From DASWHD01 sp036393335 (GTDB lineage Bacteria > CG2-30-53-67 > CG2-30-70-394): a stretch of DNA of 16,139 nt. Below, piece after piece: positions 1 through 10,026 of this stretch. The position numbers and the translations under genes were made by a program. The notes under the pieces were generated by a model. The model worked only from the letters and a program-made list of their open reading frames with translations, did not search any database and was not told the origin of the DNA. The stretch covers positions 1-16,139 of the forward strand of contig DASWHD010000212.1 of the NCBI GenBank assembly GCA_036393335.1. The letters run 5' to 3'. Within the stretch, counting starts at the first letter, position 1. The number at the start of each line of letters is the position of its first letter.

Positions 1-308
1 CGGTCGCCGATGTGGACGCTCTCCTCGGTGAGCCCCGCGGTGGTGAAGTTCTCGCCGAAGGCGGCCGGGCCGAGGACCACGCCCAGCTCGCGCTCCCAGG
101 CGGGGTAGTGTTCCGCGGGGTAACAGCACACCGCCTTGTCCGGCCCGCCGTGGACCTTGGGGCTGCCGACCCCGTCGCCGACCAGGCCGGTGTGGGTGAG
201 GCGCACGGGTCCGCTGACCGGCCGTTTGGCAAAGGCGGTGAAGCGTTCTTCACCGTCTCCTGCGACCCGCTGCGGGAGACCGATCTGGAGGGACTTGATA
301 ACGGCCAT
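1..308 (-). CDS. MOSC domain protein (YiiM-like), 5' part only
   Basis: The reverse strand reads a 102-residue N-terminal fragment beginning MAVIKSLQIGLPQ; the window edge cuts off the rest. It carries the start of a MOSC (molybdenum cofactor sulfurase C-terminal) domain of the YiiM type: a KVHGGPDKAV motif at about residues 51-60 followed by CCYPAEHYPAWERELG, then FGENFTTAGLTE and VHIGD near the break. Family members are small cytosolic proteins linked to molybdenum cofactor or 6-hydroxylaminopurine detoxification; the substrate here is unknown. The ATG at 308-306 is the only standard start near the domain. A purine-rich GGAGGGA lies upstream but belongs to a palindromic repeat. The gene follows gyrA on the same strand after about 200 bp of repeats, so co-transcription is uncertain. 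Confidence 0.85.
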   Translation of the reverse strand, partial: MAVIKSLQIGLPQRVAGDGEERFTAFAKRPVSGPVRLTHTGLVGDGVGSPKVHGGPDKAVCCYPAEHYPAWERELGVVLGPAAFGENFTTAGLTEESVHIGD

Positions 309-324
309 GGCGATCTTGCGGGCT

Positions 325-494
325 CCCTCCCCCACCGGGGGAGGGTCGGGGTGGGGGCGGCGGGGATCGCAGAGTGGTTGTCCCAGGCGCCCTCACCCTG
401 GCCCTCTCCCGGGGGGAGAGGGCCTCATGGGATGCCCCTGCGGGGCGGATCGATTGTTCTGCCCTCCCCCTGTCCCCCTCCCGGAGGGAGGGGG
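325..494. repeat. BIME-like cluster of three REP-like palindromes between gyrA and the MOSC gene
   Basis: Three GC-rich palindromes lie in the gyrA-MOSC gap. The first has 9-bp arms CCCTCCCCC (325-333) and GGGGGAGGG (337-345) with a tail to 358. The second runs 390-422, with arms CCCTCTCCC (402-410) and GGGAGAGGG (414-422), and its leading CCCTCACCCTGG is nearly the reverse complement of the first unit's tail. The third runs 462-494, with arms CCCCCTCCC (474-482) and GGGAGGGGG (486-494). A small hairpin, CCCCTGCGGGG, lies at about 434-444. The first two units form an inverted pair 65 bp apart, a layout repeated elsewhere in the window. Similar short proline/glycine-coding repeats are common in intergenic DNA of high-GC proteobacteria. 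The third unit is 20 bp past the gyrA stop codon and could affect 3' end stability. Confidence 0.8.
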
Positions 495-514
495 TATGTG
501 TCTGGCCCTGGGTC

Positions 515-2953
<2,439 letters not shown>

Positions 2954-3246
2954 GGTGCCGGGATACCTCAGGGAGGGATTGGGGGAACGGCGGGGGCGGG
3001 ACGGCGAAGGTTAGCACAGCGGGTGGAGCGGCGGCACATGGGCCGCCGCGCCGCCGGGGTGGGGAACGGGGGTGGGGGATGAGGGAAAGGTCGGCCCTGC
3101 GGGCCGGGTGAGATGCCGCTGGGCGGGATAGCCACTCGTCAGGATGTATTGGCCGCGCCAGCGGCCATCCATCCCCCCCAACCCCCATCCCGCATCCCCC
3201 AAACCCGCACCTGGCACCGTTGACGACATGGCGGCATGATCCCGCC
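2954..3246. other. Divergent gyrA-cvpA intergenic region with hairpins
   Basis: About 290 bp separate the divergent gyrA and cvpA genes, so promoters for both should lie here, but I cannot pick out a convincing -35/-10 pair. There is a perfect hairpin at 3150-3167 (TGGCCGC, loop GCCA, GCGGCCA), a smaller GGCCC/GGGCC stem near 3094-3106, and a C-rich tract at about 3170-3205. An 8-bp inverted repeat at 3227-3249 overlaps the cvpA start codon. No gene is evident. Confidence 0.5.
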
Positions 3247-3249
3247 ATG
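3227..3249 (+). promoter_or_regulatory. Inverted repeat spanning the cvpA start codon
   Basis: CATGGCGG (3227-3234) and CCGCCATG (3242-3249) are perfect 8-bp inverted arms around a 7-nt loop, and the right arm contains the ATG of cvpA. In mRNA this could fold over the start codon; in DNA it could be an operator. No Shine-Dalgarno sequence lies in front of this ATG, which is unusual next to its neighbours. The regulatory role is inference. Confidence 0.35.
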
Positions 3250-3783
3250 AACCTCCTCGACGGCATGCTGTGCGCCCTCCTGATCGTCCTGGTCCTTTTG
3301 GGGGTGCTGAAGGGGCTGGTGAAGATCGGCGCCGCCCTCGGCGGCCTGGCACTGGCCGTCCTGTTCGCCGGGCGGCTGTCGCCGGTGGTGGCGCAAATGT
3401 TCGCGGCCAATGGCCTGCCGGAGGGGGTCGCGGCGGTCGTCGCCTACGGGGTGGTCTTCCTGGCTATCATCCTCGTCGCGGCGGTCGCCGCGTGGCTGGT
3501 CACCCGCGGCCTGGAAGCGGCGGACGTCGGCTGGCTCAACCGTCTCCTCGGTGGGGTGGCCGGTCTCGCCATGGGGCTGGTCGCGGGGAGCGGCGTGATC
3601 CTCGGGTGGACCGCCTTGACCGGCCCGGAGAGCCCGTCCCTGAGACATTCAGCCCTGGCGCCGGCGGTGGTGCGGGGCAATGACTGGTTGCTGGCGACGA
3701 CGCCGGAGGCCGTGAAGCAGCGCTTCCGGGAGCAGCGCCAGCGTCTCGAGGCCCGGTGGCAGGAGCGGCCGGCGAAGCCGTGA
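3247..3783 (+). CDS. cvpA: CvpA family inner-membrane protein
   Basis: This 178-residue protein begins MNLLDGMLCALLIVL and has four hydrophobic segments, at about 6-20, 27-41, 62-86 and 101-122. Family hallmarks are an N-terminal Asp in the first helix (Asp5), a GxxKGLVK-like turn after helix 1 (19-26), and NRLLGGVAGLAMGLVAG at 98-114, matching the glycine-rich CvpA signature. The charged C-terminal tail (RFREQRQRLEARWQE) should be cytoplasmic. CvpA is a membrane protein first linked to colicin V production and more recently to envelope and bile stress tolerance; its molecular function is unsettled. In enterobacteria it precedes purF, but here it is followed by a degenerate GGDEF gene. A TTG at 3220 would extend the frame by nine residues; the ATG at 3247 gives the usual family N-terminus. 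Confidence 0.85.
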   Translation: MNLLDGMLCALLIVLVLLGVLKGLVKIGAALGGLALAVLFAGRLSPVVAQMFAANGLPEGVAAVVAYGVVFLAIILVAAVAAWLVTRGLEAADVGWLNRLLGGVAGLAMGLVAGSGVILGWTALTGPESPSLRHSALAPAVVRGNDWLLATTPEAVKQRFREQRQRLEARWQERPAKP

Positions 3784-3897
3784 CCGGTGAGGAAAAAATT
3801 TGCGATGAAATCTCTCCTCTCGGGGGGCGAGTGAGGTAAAGTCGATGGCCCGACAGGCTCCCAACAAGTCTTCACTTGTAGCCCCCTGGGGAGGGAG

Positions 3898-5487
3898 ATG
3901 ACCAAGCCGCACCACCCTCGGCGACTACGCCGGCAGGACGACGGCCAGCTCCGCCGTCTGATGGGCTACTACTTCCGCGCCTACCAGGTGGATGCCACGC
4001 AGGAGAATACGGAGCGATTCCTCGGGGTGTACGACTGCTTCATGCGCGCGGTGCCGCGTGCGGAGCAGGACGCCGGTCGCCTCGACCGGCTGTTTCGCGC
4101 CGTCTTCGGGCTCGCAAGGGGAGCCCACGAGCCGGGCCAAGCAGAGGCGACGAAGCTGGCCGCCGACCTCGAGGCGCTCACCACAATGTTCGCCCAGGAG
4201 CAGGCCCAGCGTCACGAGGAGGAGGCCCTGCGCAAGGAGGTGCAGGAGGAGCTGGCCAAGGTCGAGGGGACGGTCAGCACGCTGTACGCCGAGCTCCTCG
4301 GCCAGCTCGAAGAGCGCCAGAAAACGCTGGCCAAACGGGAGGCCGACCTGCTGCACCAGGAACGCGAGACCCAGGAGCGACTACAGGTCGTCCAAGCCCT
4401 CGAGGTAAAGCTCCAGACCACCCTGGAGCGAGAGCTGCATGACGAGGCCCACACCCTCCTCGACGAACGGATCGAGCACCTCTCGGGCGAGCTGTCTGCG
4501 ATCCGCGAGGAGCTGGCGGAGATCGACGAGCCGGAGGTGGCCACGGACAGCCCGACAGAGGTGCCGCTGCTCGGCGTGATCCGCCGGCTGAAGGTCGAGG
4601 CGAAGACGGCGGGCATCGATCCCCTCACTGGGCTGCGCAGCCGGGAGCGCCTGGAGCGCGACCTCGCCGACCGATTGCAGGCCTTTCACCGGGCGCTGCA
4701 CGCCGGCGATCGCGGCGGCGAGAACCTGGCTCTCCTCCACTGCCACGTCGACGATTTTCAGGGGATCAACGATCGCCACGGCCGGGCCGTGGGCGACGCC
4801 ACCCTCCAGCGGGTGGGGCGCATCTTGAAGACCGTCCGCCGGGGCACCGACGCGGCATACCGCTTCGGCGGTGCCGAGATGATGGTGCTACTGCCGCGCA
4901 CGCCGGCATCCGGGGCGCACAACGTCGCGGAGATCTTGCGCCGCGAGATCCAGCAGATTCAGGTTCCCCTTCCCCATGGCGGGACCGTATCGGTCACGGT
5001 CAGCGTCGGGGTCTGTGACGCCGTGAGCGCCGGTCCGGCAATCCTGAGCTGCGCGGCCCAGGCCCTGCGCCGGGCCGGCCAGGAGGGCGGCAACCGCACC
5101 GTGCTCTATAGCGAGCCGGCCTTCGTGGGCGTGCTGCCCGACTCGATCCCGGTCGAGTTCGGGGAACGGGTCCGACACCGCTTCCTGCTGGCAGAGAGCT
5201 TCTCCGTGGTGGCCCTGCGGACCACTGCACCGGAACGGTTTGCCGAGCTCCAGGGCCGCGTGGCCGAGGCGTTCCCGGACCACTCGACCCACAAGAACGA
5301 TGTGATCTACCTGCTGCTGGCATCGCCCGATGCCAAGGCCACCTTGCAGATGGTGGAGGCGTATCTGGAAGGCTTCGCGGTGCGCGCTGCGGCCACCGAC
5401 GCGAGCGAAGCCCCCCCCGCGTCCGAGGCCTCCCCGGGCGCTCGGGCCCATGCCCTCCTCGGGCAACTGGTCGAGATGGTCGCCTGA
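3898..5487 (+). CDS. Coiled-coil protein with degenerate GGDEF domain, predicted c-di-GMP receptor
   Basis: This 529-residue soluble protein has a helical N-terminal region (about 12-90), a long coiled coil rich in Glu, Gln and Leu (about 95-212), a GGDEF-type domain (about 240-405) opening with DPLTGLRSRERL, and a C-terminal region of about 120 residues that I do not recognise. Active diguanylate cyclases need an acidic third residue in GGDEF; here the motif is GGAEM (324-328). The metal-binding Asp of the usual DxDxFKxxND is also changed (HVDDFQGIND, His283). However, the allosteric inhibitory-site motif RxxD (Arg315-Asp318) is kept at the exact five-residue spacing. This predicts a catalytically dead protein that may still bind c-di-GMP. 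There is no membrane segment. The ribosome site GGGGAGGGAG lies directly before the ATG. No output domain is visible, so the partner is unknown. Confidence 0.88.
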   Translation: MTKPHHPRRLRRQDDGQLRRLMGYYFRAYQVDATQENTERFLGVYDCFMRAVPRAEQDAGRLDRLFRAVFGLARGAHEPGQAEATKLAADLEALTTMFAQEQAQRHEEEALRKEVQEELAKVEGTVSTLYAELLGQLEERQKTLAKREADLLHQERETQERLQVVQALEVKLQTTLERELHDEAHTLLDERIEHLSGELSAIREELAEIDEPEVATDSPTEVPLLGVIRRLKVEAKTAGIDPLTGLRSRERLERDLADRLQAFHRALHAGDRGGENLALLHCHVDDFQGINDRHGRAVGDATLQRVGRILKTVRRGTDAAYRFGGAEMMVLLPRTPASGAHNVAEILRREIQQIQVPLPHGGTVSVTVSVGVCDAVSAGPAILSCAAQALRRAGQEGGNRTVLYSEPAFVGVLPDSIPVEFGERVRHRFLLAESFSVVALRTTAPERFAELQGRVAEAFPDHSTHKNDVIYLLLASPDAKATLQMVEAYLEGFAVRAAATDASEAPPASEASPGARAHALLGQLVEMVA

Positions 5488-5506
5488 CTGGCAGACCGGT
5501 CTTCCC

Positions 5507-5520
5507 GGCGCCTCTGCGCC
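5507..5520 (+). terminator. Small GC-rich hairpin after the GGDEF gene
   Basis: GGCGC (5507-5511) and GCGCC (5516-5520) form a 5-bp stem with a 4-nt loop, 20 nt past the GGDEF-gene stop codon. No T-run follows, so it is a weak terminator candidate at best. The rest of the gap to 5599 holds only the ribosome site of the next gene. Confidence 0.2.
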
Positions 5521-5599
5521 GTGCGTGCGCCGGCAGGGCCGCGCCGCGACGACCGGAGACAACCCTGTCCGTCGATCAATGAAATGAAAGGAATCCAGC

Positions 5600-6370
5600 C
5601 TGATCCATACCCGCCGATCCCTCTGCGTTCCGTGCCAAATCCGTAGCCTCCTCGCTACCCTGCTCGTTGCGACCACCGTGCCAGTACTCGGCGGGTCGGT
5701 GGCGGCGGACGATGCAGCGCATGGCACGTGGCAGGGCAGCGGCCAGCTCAGCCTCCTCACCGCCTCGGGCAACAGCCGCAGCAAGTCGGGGAGCGTGCGC
5801 TTCGAGCTGGTCAATGAGCGGCCGGAGGTCGACCGCATCACCGTCAAGGTCGGGGCCCTGTACAGCGAGAGCGAGGGGGAGAAGACCGCCGAGGCGGAAT
5901 ACCTCAACGGCCAGTACGACTGCTTTCACACCCCCCACACCTACAGCCTCTACTACCTCGGGGTGGAGCGGGACGAGTTCGCCGGCTTCGATTACCGCGT
6001 CACGGGCCGGGTGGGTATCGGCCACGAGCTGATCGAGAGCGAGCGCAACCTCTTCGTCGTGGAGGCCGGCCTCGATTACGTGTACGAGGAGAAGGAGCCG
6101 GAGGCCGAGAACTATCCGGCCGCGCGCCTGTACGGCAAGTACATCCACAAGTTCACCGAGCGGGCCTCGTTCCGCCAAGACGTCGAGCTCTTGCAGAACC
6201 TGAGCGACACCGAGGACCTCCGGGTGAATACCCTCACCGCGGTGGAGGTGGCGCTCAACTCCTACCTGTCACTCAAGTTCGCTCTCACAGGGAAATGGGA
6301 TGCCCAGCCGGTGGAGGGCAATCGGGAGCTCGACTACTTCACGGAAACGGCCCTGGTGGTGACGTTTTGA
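5600..6370 (+). CDS. DUF481 family (YdiY-like) outer-membrane beta-barrel protein
   Basis: The mature protein starts after a signal peptide (RRSLC...LLATLLVATTVPVL, cleavage likely near SVAA/DD) and reads WQGSGQLSLLTASGNSRSKS, the characteristic DUF481 opening. Alternating aromatic/polar strands follow, and the chain ends in a terminal Phe (TALVVTF), as outer-membrane barrels do. The family includes YdiY, described as an acid- or salt-induced outer-membrane protein; the transported substrate, if any, is unknown. No ATG fits. Reading begins after a TGA at 5585-5587, and the only possible starts are CTG at 5600, CTG at 5660 and GTG at 5678. The CTG at 5600 has AAGGA seven bases upstream and gives a complete signal peptide; the GTG at 5678 would cut the hydrophobic core. 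A one-base indel after the out-of-frame ATG at 5584 is the alternative. The family call is firm; the start is not. Confidence 0.8.
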   Translation: MIHTRRSLCVPCQIRSLLATLLVATTVPVLGGSVAADDAAHGTWQGSGQLSLLTASGNSRSKSGSVRFELVNERPEVDRITVKVGALYSESEGEKTAEAEYLNGQYDCFHTPHTYSLYYLGVERDEFAGFDYRVTGRVGIGHELIESERNLFVVEAGLDYVYEEKEPEAENYPAARLYGKYIHKFTERASFRQDVELLQNLSDTEDLRVNTLTAVEVALNSYLSLKFALTGKWDAQPVEGNRELDYFTETALVVTF

Positions 6371-6404
6371 CGGATCGGCTCACGTCATAACGGAGTCCGC
6401 AGAG

Positions 6405-6489
6405 CCCTCCCCCTCCGGGGGAGGGACGGGGTGGGGCCGGTCGGGCTGAGGCGAGGGCGGCTCCACGCGCCCTCCCCCAGGGAGGGGGA
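6405..6489. repeat. BIME-like pair of REP-like palindromes
   Basis: The first unit has arms CCCTCCCCC (6405-6413) and GGGGGAGGG (6417-6425), with a G-rich tail to 6438. The second starts at 6470, 65 bp after the first, and is a shorter palindrome ending at 6488-6489. The pair fills the gap between the convergent DUF481 and TonB-like genes, so it may shield the 3' ends of both transcripts. Confidence 0.75.
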
Positions 6490-6497
6490 TTCAGGGA

Positions 6498-6512
6498 CGC
6501 CCCTTCGGGGCG
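6498..6512 (-). terminator. Stable hairpin just past the TonB-like gene
   Basis: CGCCCC (6498-6503) and GGGGCG (6507-6512) form a 6-bp stem two bases beyond the stop codon of the minus-strand TonB-like gene. On the plus strand the tip reads C-TTCG-G, the sequence of an extra-stable tetraloop. There is no T-run, so factor-independent termination is not certain. A similar hairpin lies inside the repeat cluster near 434-444, so it may belong to the repeat family. Confidence 0.35.
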
Positions 6513-6514
6513 AC

Positions 6515-7573
6515 TCATCGAACGAAGGGCTGGAGGCGGTGGAGGACGTAGCGGAAGGTGCCGGTGACCACCAGCTCGTCGGTGGCGAGGCGTGGGGGGA
6601 TGGGGTTGTACGGGGCGCCGTCGGCCACGGCGTTCAGGGCCTCGCGATCCAGGTCCGGGAAGCCGGAGCTGCGCAGGAGCTTGATGTCTCGCACCCGGCC
6701 GTCCTTGAGGATGGTGAACTGGATGACGCAGTCGCCGTGCTCGCCGCGCTCGGCGGCGCGTTGCGGGTAGTCCCAGATGTATTCGATCTGTCGCTTGATG
6801 CTCAGGAAGTAGGAGATAAAGCGGTCGTCGGCGGTGTCCAGGGGGATGGAGCGGCGGCCGGGGTAGGCGAGCTCCGGGGCGCCGGCCCGGGGGGCGGTGT
6901 ACGGCGCGTACATCTCGCTGTCCCAGTTCGGCACTAGATCCGGCGGGGGACGGCTGCGGGTCGTGCTCGGGGGGCTCGGGGCGGGCGCCGGGGGCGCCGC
7001 CGGCGCGACGGGCGCCGGGGGCCTCGCCGCCTGCTCCCTGGGCGTCGCGCGGGTGGGCGAGGGCAGCAGGTCGCCCTCCCGCTCCACGGGCGGGGCGGGG
7101 CGGGCGGCCGGCACGGGTTCGGCTTGTGGCGGCGAGGGCTTCGGGAGTGGCGCCGGCCGCGGTGCCGGTGCCGCCGCAGGGGGCTTGGGCGCCAGGGGGA
7201 TGGTCTCCACCTCCCCCTCCAGGGGGGCCGCGGTCGGCTTACCCGTTCCCTCCTTGCGTAGGTTGCGCTCGGCGAGGGCCTCGGGCTTGGCGGGCGGCGG
7301 GCTTTCCGGCACCTCCGGGGTCTCGACCACGGGTAATCGCTTGGCGGGCGGTGCGGGCACGGGGACTACCTCGAACCACTCCTCCTCGCGCGGCAGGGGC
7401 GGCTGCCACCACTCGGCTCGGAACAGGGAAAGAATGACCAGGTGGAGGAGGATCGAGAGGAGGAACGCGACGATCAGCCGCCGTTGCGCGCGGTGGTCGT
7501 GGGGTGCAAAGAGCTCGCCGGGGCCGCTCGCCGTCTGGAGAAGAAGCGCCATCACAAAGGGAGGCATCGGCAC
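6515..7573 (-). CDS. TonB/TolA-like energy-transducer protein
   Basis: This protein of about 352 residues has a short cytoplasmic N-terminus, one membrane segment at about 32-51, a proline/alanine-rich periplasmic spacer (about 57-215) and a C-terminal TonB-type domain (about 250-346). The membrane helix carries Ser40-x3-His44, the SxxxH motif that TonB and TolA use to couple to ExbB/ExbD or TolQ/TolR. The C-terminal domain shows IKRQIEYIWDYP, GxxGDCVIQFTILKDGRV, LLRSSGFPDLDREAL and AxPYNPIPP in the TonB family order. It should pass proton-motive-force energy to outer-membrane receptors, but no receptor or exbBD gene lies nearby. The start is ambiguous: GTG at 7573, ATG at 7567 or ATG at 7552, none with a strong ribosome site. 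The gene is divergent from the sigma factor gene. Confidence 0.88.
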   Translation of the reverse strand: MPMPPFVMALLLQTASGPGELFAPHDHRAQRRLIVAFLLSILLHLVILSLFRAEWWQPPLPREEEWFEVVPVPAPPAKRLPVVETPEVPESPPPAKPEALAERNLRKEGTGKPTAAPLEGEVETIPLAPKPPAAAPAPRPAPLPKPSPPQAEPVPAARPAPPVEREGDLLPSPTRATPREQAARPPAPVAPAAPPAPAPSPPSTTRSRPPPDLVPNWDSEMYAPYTAPRAGAPELAYPGRRSIPLDTADDRFISYFLSIKRQIEYIWDYPQRAAERGEHGDCVIQFTILKDGRVRDIKLLRSSGFPDLDREALNAVADGAPYNPIPPRLATDELVVTGTFRYVLHRLQPFVR

Positions 7574-7624
7574 CGATCGTCACCGCCCACAAGGTTGACG
7601 AAAAGGGTGCAGGTGTTGCCGAAG

Positions 7625-7654
7625 TTGACCTATTCTCTCCGCCCCACCCAAAAT
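7625..7654 (+). promoter_or_regulatory. Candidate promoter for the RpoS-like gene
   Basis: TTGACC (7625-7630) and CAAAAT (7649-7654) are separated by 18 bp, a tolerable match to a sigma-70-type promoter about 70 bp before the sigma factor start codon. It is the most AT-rich stretch of this divergent gap. The match is imperfect. Confidence 0.25.
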
Positions 7655-7726
7655 CGCAACGACTGCACCGGACCTGCCATTTTGTCACTGTCCCGTTCGG
7701 CACCTCCCCCCACGCCACAGAAGCCC

Positions 7727-8662
<936 letters not shown>

Positions 8663-8673
8663 CATCCATAGCC

Positions 8674-8796
8674 CCCTCCCCCACCGGGGGAGGGCTGGGG
8701 TGGGGGCGGCGGGATGAGGCGCCGAATCTGCTAATGTCCCGAGCGAGGTGCTCTTTCCGTGCGCCCTCCCCCCAACCCCCTCCCGGGGGGAGGGGG
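8674..8796. repeat. BIME-like pair of REP-like palindromes before apt
   Basis: Unit one has arms CCCTCCCCC (8674-8682) and GGGGGAGGG (8686-8694), with tail to 8707. Unit two begins at 8764 and has arms CCCCCTCCC (8776-8784) and GGGAGGGGG (8788-8796). The spacing is 90 bp rather than 65. The pair occupies most of the gap between the sigma factor stop and apt, ending about 26 bp before the apt start. Confidence 0.78.
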
Positions 8797-8822
8797 AGCT
8801 GACAGCTAATCGCTGACCCCCG

Positions 8823-9362
<540 letters not shown>

Positions 9363-9420
9363 CGGCGCGCCCCCCGCACAACCCGACGCTCCCTGTCTTG
9401 CCCTTTTTTCGGAGGTCGCC

Positions 9421-10014
9421 ATGTTTGGACGCACCACCCTCATCGTTCCCCTGGTCCTGCTCACGGCGTGTGCCACGAGCGTGAAACGGCTCGATGTGGA
9501 GGAGGTCAAGGACGTCAGCGGCAGGTGGAACGACACCGACTCGCAGATGGTGGCCGAGGCGCTGATCCAGGACTGCCTCTCCCACCCGTGGGTCGATCAG
9601 TTCCGCCGCGCCCACACCGGCCGGCAACCGGTGCTGATCGTCGGCACCATCGCCAACCGCAGCACCGAGCACATCGGCACCCAGACCTTCGTCAAGGACC
9701 TGGAGCGGGCGATCATCAACTCCGGCGACGCCACCTTCGTCGCCGGCGCCGGGGAGCGCGAACAGCTCCGCTCCGAGCGTGACGCCCAGGCCGGCTACAC
9801 CGCCGAGGCGAGTCGCTCCTTCCACGGCGAGGAGAGCGGCGCCGACTACATGCTGATCGGCACCCTGAGCTCGATCGTCGACAAGGAGGGGCGACGCTCG
9901 GTGGTCTTCTACCAGGTCGACCTGGAGCTGGTCGACATGCGCACCAACCGCAAGGTGTGGATCGGCGACAAGAAGATCAAGAAGTACGTCAAGCGCGCCG
10001 GGGCGACGCTGTAG
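9421..10014 (+). CDS. lpoB: LpoB-like lipoprotein, activator of penicillin-binding protein
   Basis: This 197-residue lipoprotein has the lipobox LTAC with Cys17 as the acylated residue, then a short linker and the LpoB/CsgG-like fold. Recognisable blocks are VKDVSGRWNDTDSQMVAEALIQDCLSHPW (about 25-53), VLIVGTIANRSTEHIGTQTFVKDLERAIINSG (about 64-95), GADYMLIGTLSSI and VDMRTNRKVWIGDKKIKKYVKR at the C-terminus. In E. coli LpoB sits in the outer membrane, crosses the peptidoglycan layer and activates PBP1B. The linker here is much shorter than in E. coli, as in many non-enteric relatives. The ribosome site GGAGG is six bases before the ATG. It leads a three-gene lipoprotein cluster; the next start is 12 bp past its stop. 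Confidence 0.88.
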   Translation: MFGRTTLIVPLVLLTACATSVKRLDVEEVKDVSGRWNDTDSQMVAEALIQDCLSHPWVDQFRRAHTGRQPVLIVGTIANRSTEHIGTQTFVKDLERAIINSGDATFVAGAGEREQLRSERDAQAGYTAEASRSFHGEESGADYMLIGTLSSIVDKEGRRSVVFYQVDLELVDMRTNRKVWIGDKKIKKYVKRAGATL

Positions 10015-10026
10015 CCAGGACGAGTG

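Noticed and set aside
325..494. GC-rich palindromes past gyrA as classic factor-independent terminators
   Set aside because: No T-run follows on the gyrA strand, and the same palindromes recur at other sites as repeats.
3211..3226. Sigma-54-like TGGCACCGTTGACGA before cvpA
   Set aside because: The -12 GC dinucleotide is missing from the required position.
6897..7598. Gly/Ala-rich plus-strand frame opposite the TonB-like gene
   Set aside because: It is the complement of the proline/alanine-rich TonB spacer, not an independent gene.
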